From Anthonomus grandis grandis (Eukaryota > Arthropoda > Insecta > Coleoptera > Curculionidae), in the NCBI RefSeq assembly GCF_022605725.1, contig NC_065547.1, positions 25,399,167 to 25,463,166 on the forward strand: 64,000 bases of DNA. Reading direction: 5' to 3'. Both the position numbers and the translations under genes were made by a program. Position 1 is the stretch's first letter. Every line of letters starts with the position of its first letter. Positions 42,584 through 54,140 of this stretch are shown here, piece after piece. A model generated the notes under the pieces. It was not told where the DNA came from, made no database searches, and worked only from the letters and a program-made list of their open reading frames with translations.

Positions 42584-44106
42584 CAGGGTGTTTCTTAACC
42601 TATACGCATAAACTTGGGAAATTATTGCTGACGGCAAATAATGACTAATAGTGAAAAAAATTAGTAAAATAGTTTTAGTTACGGAGATAAACGACTTATT
42701 AATTAAAATTTAAAAAAATACGTAAATTCTCCAAAATAAATGTTTATTTAACTATTTTAGTAACTGTTTGAAGTTATTTCCATGACTTTCAATACATAAT
42801 TGAGCACGCCTAATCCAAGAGTTGCAGACAGCAGCTAATCCAGGTTGTAGTCGAATTTCCTCGGTGGCAGCAAATATCCGATTTCTTAATTCTTGTTCAT
42901 TGTCAACTTCGGTTACATACACCAGAGATTTTAGGTGGCCCCAAAAATAAAAGTCAAGCGGATTAAGGTCGGGTGATCGAGGAGGCCATCCAATTGGACC
43001 ACCTCGGCCTATCCATCGTTCGGGGCACATTCGATCCAAATGCCGTCGCACTGGTCGCGCAAAATGTGGTGGAGCACCATCGTGAAGAAACCACAAATTC
43101 TGCCCAATGGGAAGAGGGACTTCTTCAAGGAGTACCGGCAAATTTTGTCGTAAGAATTGTAAATAAAGAGCACCAGTTGGACGATTATCCAAAATGAAAG
43201 GGCCAATAAGTATTCCGTTTACAATTCCAGCCCACACATTTACTGAAAATCGTTGTTGAAAGTTTGTTCGCCGAATGGCATGCGGATTTTCAACTGCCCA
43301 AAAATGCGTGTTGCGAAAATTGTGAATACCATGGCGTGTAAAAATTGCCTCATCCGTAGCTAAAATGTTCCTGGTAAAGTTTGGGTTGAAGTGCTGCTGA
43401 TGTAATAACCACTCGCAAAAGTTTACTCGAGGCGCATGATCCCTTGGAAGTAAAGCTTGTACCCTTTGGACGTGAAATGGATACAGTAATTCATGCCTTA
43501 AAATTCGCCAAACTGTGACTGGTGATAATCCAAATTGCGTTGCAATTGTTCTAGTGCTTATGTCAGGATGCTCTTCGATGATATCTAAAATCAAATTCTC
43601 CAGATTTAAAATGCGCCTAGGTCTAATGGCTCCACCATGTTGCCCTGGCCTCGGCCGCAAATTTCCAGTTTCTCTACCCCGCTGAACCACACGCAAAAAA
43701 GCTTCACGCGACGGATGATATCTATGAGGAAACCTTTGTGCATAAAGATTAGTTGCAGCCACACTGTTTTTTTGTCTTGATTCTCCGTTTGCCAGTAACA
43801 TGTCCACTAATTCCTCATTTGAAAAATTATGCCGCATAATTTAAAAAAAAAACGAAATACGACCACAACTATATCAACTGATAGCAAAGTAGGTACTACT
43901 AAACATAATAAACATCATCCGAACTTGTTTATTTCTTAATTTGAAAACAAAATTCCACCTGATAAAGTTATTACATTTTTGTGAAAAAAAAAAGAATTAT
44001 CTCAGAAACTAAAAATATTTTACTTAATTTTTTTCTCACTATTAGTCATTATTTATCATTAGTAATAATTTCCCAAGTTTATGCGTATAGGTTAAGAAAC
44101 ACCCTG
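42584..44106 (-). mobile_element. DD41D mariner-type element (copy 8), apparently intact
   Basis: Ends CAGGGTGTTTCTTAACCTAT and its inverse; the outer 43 bp are perfectly inverted, and weaker symmetry continues to about 110 bp. TATA lies on both sides (42580-42583 and 44107-44110), giving a TA duplication. The element is 1523 bp with one uninterrupted transposase. It is the only standard full-length mariner of the window and the best candidate for recent mobility. Confidence 0.95.
42752..43837 (-). CDS. DD41D mariner-type transposase, full length
   Basis: 361 residues, no stop. N-terminus MRHNFSNEELVDMLLANGES and a helix-turn-helix region with TIATQFGLSPVTVWRILRHE. Catalytic motifs: ILATDEAIFTRHG, LWFLHDGAPPHFARPVRRHL and PPRSPDLNPLDFYFWGHLKS, with 41 residues between the second and third D. 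The C-terminus ends CIESHGNNFKQLLK. Length and motif spacing match the ORF at 25607-26671, but the sequences differ enough to be separate families. Confidence 0.93.
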   Translation of the reverse strand: MRHNFSNEELVDMLLANGESRQKNSVAATNLYAQRFPHRYHPSREAFLRVVQRGRETGNLRPRPGQHGGAIRPRRILNLENLILDIIEEHPDISTRTIATQFGLSPVTVWRILRHELLYPFHVQRVQALLPRDHAPRVNFCEWLLHQQHFNPNFTRNILATDEAIFTRHGIHNFRNTHFWAVENPHAIRRTNFQQRFSVNVWAGIVNGILIGPFILDNRPTGALYLQFLRQNLPVLLEEVPLPIGQNLWFLHDGAPPHFARPVRRHLDRMCPERWIGRGGPIGWPPRSPDLNPLDFYFWGHLKSLVYVTEVDNEQELRNRIFAATEEIRLQPGLAAVCNSWIRRAQLCIESHGNNFKQLLK

Positions 44107-44110
44107 TATA

Positions 44111-46258
44111 GTTAACTGCTTTTTGTGTTGAGTTTGGTTACAAAACAACATAAGACAATCAATGGTGCTCAAAAATGACTCCATAGTTGGGCAGAATATT
44201 TGTTTTAAGTTTGTGTGATAAATTGTGATAATGCCCAACGATTATTTCAATTTTTATATATTATTTATTTTAATTTTGAAAGGCAAATATTAAGAATATG
44301 CATGGATCTTTTAATGGTTTACTAGTATTTACCATAAGACAGATACAAAAGCTCAGACCCGATGAGCATCCTGTCGCGTCCACACTTCAATTAGGTACCA
44401 GAGCACCCCATATGTTACCACAAGTAGGTTAAGTACCTTTGAGAATTATTATTAATCCGTTTAATTTGGCATAGATAGTGTGCTTAGGGTTCGATTTATT
44501 CATATGCTATTTACTGTTGTATTCTCTACTTAGCTTAAATTGATTGCCTTCAAGTGTAGAGCAAATTATATAGTTTTGTCCTACCAGAAGAATTACATTA
44601 ATGTATGTTATGCTCATTTAATTTAAGTAAAAGAAATATTCTATATATATTTTATATGGTTTGTTTGTAACCGCTTTTCCCAGGCCACAATACACGTCAT
44701 CGATGCAGTCTATATGAGACCTTTTTCACGAGGTTGCAGAAATCGTTTACCGTTTTTGCCGGACGGTCGCATTTGGGTTAGAGTAATTTAAACATTTATT
44801 TATAAAATAAAAAGTCATATGTTTAATTAATTTTTGACAAAATAATTCTGATTTTCGATGTTTTAAACTTGATAAGATCTTTTTTCCCATCTGCTCATGT
44901 AATATACTCATTTTAAGTATTGAGTCATCAGTCAGCAAATTATTAATAAATAAATAAAAGAAATGTAAAAATTAAAAGAGATTCCTACTACTAAATAACA
45001 ACTATTACGTCCCTGCATTTTATAAATCTATTAACTAGGGTTACTCGACTTTGTCTGAATTAGATCCAGCTAATCTTCCATTTGAATTTATGAGCTCTCT
45101 TCAATCTGGTTTTGTAATGTATTACGTGGGCCATTGTATTTATAAGTAGCTTAAATTAAACGGATCCTTTGAATATTAAAGATAATCGTTTGACTTGGTG
45201 CCCTTAAAGGAGGAGTTACTGCTAAAGGCCCAGAATTGGCCATTAATAATAAATCTTCAGCGGTCCACCGCTGGATTAAATATTCATGGCATCTCGAAGC
45301 CCTCGGTGTTAATTTATTTCAATAAAATAAATAGCGACATAAAAAAACCTTAAGTGTCGCTTACCATGCGAGATTTTTATCGCGGTGGATCCGGAATTTA
45401 AGTGACAATAATTAGTATTGGAAATTGCTTGTTTAAATGAGCTAACAAAAAACATTAATTGAAGAATACATTTTTTTCCATTTAAATTAAATTCCAATAC
45501 TGCTGTATGCTTTATATATAAAAAAAAAACATTTTTTTTTGCCAATTTAATAATTAATATTTAAAACAGAACAAACAAAAATCCGCGGCGGCGATATGCA
45601 AAACGCAAAACAGTATAATATAAATATTTAAATTAGACCGTGAGGCTGAAAACGGAACGTGGGTAATCTTTACAGGACTGATTCCGAAATATAGTAAGTC
45701 CAATATAGCAACGTCCTTTATAGGGTAGTTTTTATTTGAAATTCTATTTTGATTCTAAAAATAATTTAACTAAGATGTTTACTTTCTTATTGTGCATTAC
45801 ATGTTTTAATTATATTACATTCTAGCCTTTATTTAAAATACTTCTTTTTCGGATTTTTCCTCTTTTTCCACAATTCTTTGTCTAGCCCCTGAGGCATATT
45901 GGTCTTATCTTAATGTCATGATTCTTTGTCCTGATTAAAATGGTGAAAGCGGAAAAAAATTGAACAAATAGTTTTCTGGAAAATGTGCAAAATTAAATGG
46001 AATCCCCTGTATATATTTACATAAATCAAAAAAAATTTCTTAATAAAAAAGCTAATTTTCACTAATGGCATAAAACTCAAATATTAATAATTTTGCAAAA
46101 TTTAGGCATGTTGGCTTTGAATTTTTTGAAAGCAAAATAAATAAATCATTATTTTAATAGTAAAATGGTAGTAGCCATAGAGATTTATTAAAATAAATAA
46201 ATACTGCTAATTACACGTTAGCGAAGTTTGTGATTTTTCCAAAATCTAAATTAGTAAA
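44111..46258. other. Intronic, no gene; candidate conserved segments
   Basis: No transposon recognised. Balanced-composition patches at 44680-44780 and 45160-45680 (for example AATCTTCAGCGGTCCACCGC, and CGCGGCGGCGATATGC) stand out from AT-rich flanks and include homeodomain-type TAAT words. They could be netrin enhancers; untested inference. Confidence 0.3.
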
Positions 46259-46600
46259 ATGCCTTTTACGCATATTGAAAAATTTGATATATTAGATTAC
46301 TGTATACAAAAAAAAATAGTATTTTTAATTCTCTATAGAAAATTTTCAAATAACGAAAACCTATTTAAAAGAACTAGTAGAAGGAACCAATTTATAGTGA
46401 ACGAGGATCTTGACATTTCTATTTTGGCATATTTTGAAGCTCATATGAAAAACTCATCTTGACGTTTAGCAAGAGCTTCGGTGTGAGCTTAGTAACAATA
46501 TGGTGGGTCTTAGAGAAACACAAATTTATGCCCATGTTGAACAGTACCAATATGATTTTATGCTTCTTGCTCAGTGAGTTGGATCTATGATGAAATAAGA
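46259..46600 (+). pseudogene. DD41D mariner-type transposase (copy 9), N-terminal part
   Basis: MPFTHIEKFDILDYCIQKK at 46259, then NEDLDISILAYFEAHMKNSS and, past a stop, sequence read as RLARASV and, in a second frame, HVEQYQYDFMLLAQ. This is the DNA-binding N-terminus of a mariner-type transposase. The catalytic C-terminus of what may be the same copy is at 48840-49220, on the far side of the palindromic element. Confidence 0.6.
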
Positions 46601-46778
46601 CTCAGGTTTTTCATTTTAATACTACCGAAGTTTCGGCCTATATTACTAATAAATTATTATAAAATTCATAAATTCGCATAAATTCGATAAAAATTAGAGA
46701 CATGATTTTTTGAGAAAACGCTCAGACCCGTCGATTGTTATTTTAAGTTGCGCATTATTTCACATAAATTTTTGTATA

Positions 46779-48435
46779 CAGGGTGGAACAAAAAAAAGAT
46801 ATGACGTCATCGGTCATTTTTTTAAATGGAATGCTATATTTTTTATTGCATTTATGAAATATAGGCGAAATTCCAAGCAAGTTTCGTATGACACACCTCA
46901 TCTCAAAACTCAACTGTTTCCGAAATATTTATATTTAAATAACAAGAAAACAAATAAGTACGTCTATTTACAAATTAAAGTAAAATCGAGGATAAATATA
47001 ATGTTATAAACACTGCCAATTGTTTCTATTTCCATGGTTGCACTTGTAAAGAATCTCCATTTTCGAATGTCACTGTCAGTTCGAAAATTAATAGTTTTTA
47101 TCAGAATAAATTATGGCTAATTTAACGGAAACCCAACGATTGATGCTAGGGTACGGGGATCGAGTGCGCACGCAAAAAGAAGTAAGTGAACTGTTTAATG
47201 CCAAATACCCAAACCATCCTATTTCTCAGTCAACAGTTAGTAGAATAAAGCACAAATTCATAACTTCAGGTCATGTTAGGGATTTGCCAAGATCAGGTCG
47301 TCCAAAAATTTCTGAAGAAACAAAATTAAACGTTCTGCTCTCCATCGAAGAAAATCCAAACAATGCAACTTCACAAATTTCAGTTGATTCTATATTCAAT
47401 ATTCAATAATATAGCCGGAACGTCAGTAAGACGCATCTTAAGAGCAAATGAATACCTCCCTTATAAAATTAAACTAATACACGAATTAAATGAGGACGAT
47501 CCTGATCGAAGAAACCAATTTTAGGAGCAAATGATGAACATTTTCAATAATAACCGTCAGTTTGTTTTATAAGTTTTGTTTTCGGATCAAGAAACTTTTT
47601 GTTTAAACTGTATCGTAAATCGACAAAATTGTCGGTACTGGTCAGTGTCAAATCCACACTGGGCAACTAAGGCTCATACAGAGTACCGTAAATCTATTAA
47701 TGTTTGGGCTGGTATCGTGGAAAATAAAGTAATAGGGCCATACTTTTTCGAAGAAAACTTAGCAGGACAACGCTATTTGTAAGATCTTCAAAAAGATCTT
47801 ATCCCTGCTTTGGCTGCCCTATATCCAGACGAACAAGACCGTGCTGTCCCGACAGATAATTTGTGGTTTCAGCAAGACGGCGCACCGCCACATTTTTTTC
47901 GAGATGTCCGTAATTACTTGGATACAGTGTTCCCAGGAAGATGGATAGGACGAAGAGGGCCAATAGAGTGGTCGGCTAGGTCACCAGACCTAAATCCCTG
48001 CGACTATTTTTTATGGGGGTACCTGAAAAGTAAAGTTTATATTGAGAAGCCAAACAACGTAGAAGATTTGAAAAATAGAATTAGATATGAAATTAGACGT
48101 ATATCCGAAATATACCGAAATAATATAGTGTTTTACATGAGTTTGTAAAAAGTCTTGCTTTCTGCCAAGAAGTAAATAGGGATCAGTTTGAACACTTGAT
48201 ACATTAATAAGAGTTTTCACCGTTTATAACATTTTATCCTCCATTTTATCTTAATAGACGTACTTACTTGCTTTTTTGTTGGTTAAATGTAAATATTTCT
48301 GAAACAGTTGAGTTTTGAGATAAGGTATGCTATACGTGCGTGGAATTTCGCCTATATTTCATAAATGGAATAAAAAGTATAGCATTCCATTTAAAAAAAT
48401 GACCGATGACGTCATTTTTTTTTTGTTCCACCCTG
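46779..48435 (+). mobile_element. DD41D mariner-type element (copy 10) with ~210 bp termini
   Basis: Ends CAGGGTGGAACAAAAAAAA and its inverse with TA on each side. Inverted similarity runs inward for about 210-230 bp on both sides (left to about 47010, right from 48225), including TGACGTCATCGGTCATTTTT. Long termini of this kind are unusual for mariners. Confidence 0.88.
47113..48206 (+). pseudogene. DD41D mariner-type transposase of copy 10
   Basis: MANLTETQRLMLGYGDRVRT, a helix-turn-helix with ISQSTVSRIKHKFITSGHVR and RSGRPKISEE, then frameshift near 47390, LPYKIKLIHELNEDDPDRRN, stop, VLFSDQETFCLN (first D), NVWAGIVENKVIGPYFFEEN, LWFQQDGAPPHFFRDVRNYL (second D) and ARSPDLNPCDYFLWGYLKSK (third D; 41 residues between). 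Ends with DQFEHLIH at 48206 after a last frameshift. Decay is moderate: about four breaks. Confidence 0.88.
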
Positions 48436-48839
48436 TATACAAAAATTTATGCGAAATAATGCGCAACTTAAAATAAAAATCGACGGGTCCGAGCGTTTTC
48501 TCAAGAAATCATGTCTCTAATTTTTATCGAATTTATGCGGAACTTTAGGCGGTCACTGTATTTAAAGCGTAGTGAACCTTAAGCTTTTTATGAGTGTAAA
48601 ATATACTGTCTATGATCAAAAGACTTTAACTTTTTATCGCCCTGAGGCCGAAACGTCGGCAGTAGTCGCCTGTAGTAAAAAAGTTTCCAACTCAGTTAGC
48701 AAGAAGCATAAACTATTTTTGGGTAACAAAAAAAACAACAACAAAAATTATTGCATGAAGATAACGAAAGAAGATTTGCTTTTTGCAAGTGTTTACGTAT
48801 CACATATGAATCAAATAATAATATTTTGAACTGTATAAT

Positions 48840-49220
48840 TTGACCTAACAAATCTATTTTCCACAGGATGGAGCACCTCTGAACTAAATGATGTAAGAAT
48901 ATACTTACTTAATAGACTGTAACGATAAATGGATTGCAACACGTGGCTCGATTCATTCACGGCCCTAGAGATTACCAGACCTATCTCCTTTCGACTTTAA
49001 GTTTTGGGGTTACATAAAGATTGAAGTATATAAAAAAGTACAGAACCGTTGACAATTTTAAACACATATTAGGCAAATACTTGGATCAAGATATGAAAGA
49101 CCAATCTTAAAAGCTACAAGACGCGTGCTGAAGTGCGCTCAGAAATGTATTGAACAAGATGGTGATATTTTTGCTCAAGCCGACTTACCCAATTTGGTAA
49201 ATCAATATAGTTTTTATTAA
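48840..49220 (+). pseudogene. DD41D mariner-type transposase, C-terminal part (copy 9?)
   Basis: FPQDGAPL is the second motif; then NDKWIATRGSIHSRP, stop, RLPDLSPFDFKFWGYIKIEV (third motif) and ILKATRRVLKCAQKCIEQDG with DIFAQADL. Same strand as the N-terminal part at 46259-46600, so the two may be one copy interrupted by the palindrome, with the middle deleted. Confidence 0.7.
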
Positions 49221-49899
49221 TTTGGGTTATTAATATCGCTTTGATACTTTTAGGTTAAGGCTATTAAAGTAAATAAACATTTTTATTAAGAAAATTATTA
49301 TCTTTTAATTTATGTAAAAATATATAGACGATTTTATTTAATCAAAGTACATTTTCCAAAAGAAGAAAAGGCAATGTTTAATTTTTTCCTGCTTTCGTCG
49401 TTTTAATCCAGAAAAGAATTCAACTAGTTTGCTAATTTAACCAACCCTATATCTTAAATATTAATGAAGAGACCAGTAGTGCTAACTTAATCGGAGTCAC
49501 CCTATATATTTTTTTAACATAGACCTACTATACATATTGGGAAAATGACCATTGCACCTTATGCGTATGCCTAAAGGCGAAATATCCAATGTGCACGCAT
49601 GGATTTCGTGCGCTCTACTACTCATCTGCGACGTCGTTATTTTTCAATACCATGTTAGTAGGCAACTGGCTTTAATGGGGATGACTGGATTAATTGCAAT
49701 AAAAATTCTTAAAATATTACGCCGCAGTTAAGGCATTTCTGAAATATTTTTCTAATGCAGATTTAACATACATCAGTGTACAACCCACATGAAATCCTAA
49801 TTTCAAAATATTTATTATAGAGTGTATTGAATAATAAAAATTAAGGCGTTATTCTCATAAAAATAAACCTATTAATAATAAATTTTACAAAAATTAACT

Positions 49900-50110
49900 C
49901 TTTAAATAAGAGGCTGATACAGACCTTCTTATTTAACTAAATATAAAATTAACCTATCACAAAAACCATTTCGTACTTTCTGGTGAAAGAGAATTGGTAC
50001 GTTCAAGAATTTTCTCTCGCGACTTCTCTAAAAAGTCCTTAAAGATAACTCCAAAAATAAAAGTAATGTGGGGACAAATCTAGAGATCTAGGAGGCCACA
50101 TCTCACTAAT
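49900..50110 (-). pseudogene. Mariner-type transposase C-terminal scrap (copy 11)
   Basis: MWPPRSLDLSPHYFYFWSYL on the - strand is the third catalytic motif, with the final D replaced by Y or H. Nothing else of the gene is recognisable. Confidence 0.6.
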
Positions 50111-50439
50111 GAAGAAGTATTAGAGCAGTATCAACTTTATTACGTAACTGCCAGATAACATATGTATAAATTAATAGTTTCCTCAAGACTATATATACAT
50201 CGTAAGACCAACTAAGATGCTTGTCGATTAATATACCTAACTACTTAGCAACATTATTTTGTTTTATAGTTTTGTTATTTATTTTAACAAGTAAACTTTT
50301 CACGTTAAGTACTTAAAAAGCTTTTAGTTTTTTAACTAATTAAGGACTAGGCTGTTTTTAATACAAAATCATCATATTATATAACCTGGTTAATCGCGCT
50401 AGTTGACATTTTAGATAGTTTGATGTTGATATGACCACA

Positions 50440-50900
50440 TCGTTCTCAAATGCCGCTAAATGATGGTAATGAAATATATCCTAGAGTACTACCTTGAGGT
50501 ACATTACTAATAACTGGAAGTGATATAGAGGCAATAGAAATATTTCCACTTCCTAAGGTTTTTTTTTAATTGTATTATTAATTACAAATAAAATTTAATA
50601 CCTTATAAGCTAGGACACGGATACCACAATCATAAGATCTGTCAACATAACATCAGGTCAATATTCATTACACCGAATGCCCTTTTAAAATTTCTCAAAA
50701 CAGATTTTTTTGAATAAAACTGCTTCGTGAATGGAGCGACCTGACCCAAGTCCAAATTGGTATTTATTAAAAAAAAATATTCTTGTAAAAAAGAGTAAAA
50801 ATGTTTAAAATAAATATTTTCGAAAATGTTTCAGAATACCGATAAAACTGATATTCCCTGATAATTAGACATCAAATGCTTATCCTCGTTTTATGTATGA
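50440..50900 (-). pseudogene. LINE reverse transcriptase fragment
   Basis: SNYQGISVLSVF (usual SNYRPISVLP), NLDLGQVAPFTKQFYSK, and VISNVPQGSTLGY (usual GVPQGSxLGP) appear in order on the - strand. Many stops. Confidence 0.5.
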
Positions 50901-51395
50901 AGGGCATACTCCTTTTATGTAAGCTAATATAGAATAAAGCAAATGAAATAGTGCTTGAATTATTGTAATCATATTGAAAATAAAGATGTCAATTAAGGAA
51001 AATATTGCAAAAAATTTAATTTTTAAACTGCACTAAGAGTCCCACAGGATATTAAAACTTTTGCTATATGTGAATGGTCTATCTAGCTTCCTGGCTGGTT
51101 TGACACTATAAAAATAAAATTTGTTCCTTCTAATAGAGTTTTCTAAATGTAAACGTAGGCTCTTTCATTACCTAGGAATAGCAGATTTGAAAACTTCAGT
51201 CAAAACTTATTAGTGCAATTTTTTTTATTTGGCTTAGAGGTATGTTATTTTATAAGCTTTTTACATTGGTTATCTAGGCTTCTCCATGATATATTTATTA
51301 TTTAAAAGAGTAGGTCAATAAGACATTAGGTTCTTTTTTTGTAACCTATATGGACATATATAAAGGAGTAATGGCTTAAGAACTCCTTTACATAT

Positions 51396-51580
51396 CAGAT
51401 CACAAAACAGTTTTTACTACTAACCAAAGCTCTATATTTTATTTTTGATACGTGTTTTGCTAATAAAGTTAGATAAAATTATTTTTAAACTTTTTATTTA
51501 TTTGTTTAATTTGACCACTAACCAAAAAAAAAATTTAACCAAAAGAGTTTTGGTTAGTGGTAAAACTGTTTTGTGATTTG
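51396..51580. mobile_element. 185 bp MITE-like inverted repeat
   Basis: 37-38 bp arms with a few mismatches: CAGATCACAAAACAGTTTTT at 51396 and its inverse ending at 51580. A third copy of the inner word GACCACTAACCAAAA lies at 51514-51528. No coding capacity. Confidence 0.75.
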
Positions 51581-52651
51581 AGTGACACACAAAAGTTACA
51601 ACCGAAGTTTCTTTCCATATGTTTTTTCAACAAAAGATTGAGTTTTTTATTATGATAACATGCGACAGATTTATTCTAAGCATTTGTAATCTAAAACTAT
51701 TATTATCAAGTTTTTATCAGTCTTTATGGACTTAAAAATAATTGATGTTTTTTATATTTAGTGCAACCCTAATCGTGACATTTGCATTCAACATAACGAA
51801 ATAGTTTGAATAGAAAAAATCTACAGGCAATTAAAGTTTTTGATAAAATACTATTTGATTCTATGTTAGGTGGCAAAATGTCAGCAACTATGGCTATAAA
51901 TATAATTGTTGACTTCGCCCATCATTCTGCCTGCATTTTTAGAGCATGTTCTGAAACCAACATAACATAAAATATAATGAATTTTGAAATATTTCATCAA
52001 GATTGTTAAATTTAATTCACCATTCAATTCATTTAATTTCTACGTCAGCACTTATCTTCTTCTCGTTAGTATTTTTTGCATACTCTAATACAGTTGTCAA
52101 AAGTATTTCCAGCATTTAGAGGTACTAAAAACATAACGAAGGCTTTTTTTATTTTTCCAATATTTTATAGTTTCGTTATTACTATAAAAAAAATTCCACT
52201 TTCTTTAATGCTCACGAACTTTTACTCAATGATCTTCATATTTATTTAACTGTTCGGATTTCTAATCCCATTTGTCTTTCTAATCTCAATGGATTTCCTA
52301 AATCCTAAAGTATTCTTTATTTTATAATTTCATCCAAAGCTCCTTTTTTTATTATACTTACTTGCCTAATATTCTCTACCAGAGCTTATCTTCTTTCCTA
52401 TGACTTGTATTATTTGTAAAACTTTTGCTTTTGCGATGGTATTTTCGGTCGTTCTTCCCATTTAGTTTCTTTTATTTATAAAATATTTTTTTGTACCTGT
52501 CCCAATTTTGTTTTTATTTGTGATTTCTTTCCAATGTTTCCACTTATTTTATAGCTTCGGCTAAGCACTTATTTAACAGCGTTTAGGGAAAACTTGTTTA
52601 TAGATTTACTATATCTTCTCTACTTTCTAGAATTGTACTACTGTATTTTTT

Positions 52652-52695
52652 ATATTGTTTATTTATTATATTGGCTTATAATAAATAAACAATAT
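52652..52695. repeat. Perfect palindrome, 19 bp arms
   Basis: ATATTGTTTATTTATTATA and its exact inverse around a 6-base loop. Confidence 0.9.
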
Positions 52696-53599
52696 ATTAC
52701 AAGGTGGCTAGATTCAACAAACTAAAGTCATCCTAGGGCCCACGTTCATAAAAGCTTTTTAACTTAACATCGCTTCAAGAATACGCTCTTCAATTTATGT
52801 AATAGCACCCTGTAAATTATCTTCATTAATAGCTTAATGATTGTCACTTTAACTGTACGTACTATACCTATCCCAAAGGTAGAAAAGGTAAAGAAGGAGA
52901 CCTTAAATTCTTGATACGACGTATGCCGGAGGTTATTTGGAATGAGACCAAAAAAATTCCGCGGCTGGTTTTTGTGCGAGAAGAGCAACCGACCAAGGTA
53001 ATAGCTCTTGTATGTGGAAGGCCAGGGGCGGTACACAAGAAAAATTTCTGTGGATTTATGAAAATTGGTTTAAGGGTACCGTAATTGTAAGCTAATTGGC
53101 GCTGCTGGATATCACACCACGAAATTTAACACATCAATCAAGGAAAGTCGAAATAACAGGCAAACTTGTTCTCTGATTTTGTTTAGTATTATGTGTTCCT
53201 GGTATTGGAATAAATAACATATAACTTGAAAACAAATTGGTTCTATTAATGTTTATATATTAAATTATCAAATAATATATTATGTGAGACATGTGAGATC
53301 TTAACATTTATACGTGATTTCAAAATCTTTCATCATGTGAAAGTGAATTGGCTAAAACTGTACAGTAACAAATGATTCTTTAGGATGAAGATTATTGGTT
53401 AAATATTTAGTTAAAAGATTAAATTAAGTTGATAATCTAAATATTACGAATACCTAGCATTATTTTGTGCTTTCTATGTCTATCTAATTATTTCGCATGC
53501 CACCTTGGCTTTGGCTACTATAAGTTAAAAGTGTTTCATGATCAGAGGCCGAGCATTTAAGAATTAGAATATATTTGTGTAGTAAGGCCCAAGCTATCA

Positions 53600-54140
53600 A
53601 GTTAACGGATGCAAAACAAAATACACTGTATGATTGGACGGAGGTTGGAGCTACAGCTCCTCAAGAAACTCCTCTGGGATCCATACTCTCACCACTGTCT
53701 GAGTAATCTCCCTCATTTTGTGGAAGACTTCTGTATAACTCTTTTTACAGATTACATAGTATCAGGTCAAGACTGTGAGACTCTCGACGTAGTGGCCAGT
53801 TAAAGCATAGATGGTCCAATGGACTAACTGACCAAAGATTCTTATAAGTAGCGTAATTCTCGAATAAGCCAGCGTAACTCTGCTAAATTATCTTATGGTT
53901 AGGTGGCATTGGTCGATAATCTTAGGATGATCAGATGGAATTGGTTCGCAGCTTAAGAGAACATGTCAATTCCTCTACCTTAAAACAGTTCATTTGTGCT
54001 GAAGCTCATTCCTTTTATCTAATTTGTCTACATGGGACGATTCTTAATTTTAAGAGAATAATATTACGCCTAAAAGAAATGATTAATTTCATATCTCCTA
54101 TTTGTCAACTTGTGATAAAAAAATCCATCTATCATTAACC
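53600..54140 (+). pseudogene. Jockey-type LINE reverse transcriptase fragment
   Basis: TAPQETPLGSILSPL (GVPQGSxLxP motif), NLPHFVEDFCITLFTDYIV (motif C; YADD lost), SGQDCETLDVVAS, then DDQMELVRSLREHVNSSTLK and ICLHGTILNFKRIILRL as in the RT thumb and following region. A diverged second copy of part of it is at 55370-55660. Confidence 0.6.

Larger units (their letters stand above)
46675..48539. repeat. Outer inverted repeat enclosing mariner copy 10
   Basis: 46675-46776 and 48438-48539 are about 100 bp inverted copies (CGCATAAATTCGATAAAAAT with its inverse, through GACCCGTCGAT) lying directly outside the mariner's own termini. The right arm ends next to GCCGCCTAAAGTTCC read inward, which looks like another element's end; the left arm stops earlier. 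So the mariner sits at the centre of a larger palindrome. Confidence 0.85.
50901..53599. other. Intronic; MITE and hairpin, no gene
   Basis: Apart from the two inverted repeats listed separately, I see no coding similarity. An ORF at 52764-53036 on the - strand (NFFGLIPNNLRHTSYQEFKV) has non-random composition but no family that I recognise. Confidence 0.4.

Noticed and set aside
53609..54138. Considered as a possible missing netrin or other host exon
   Set aside because: RT motifs in order show it is a LINE fragment.
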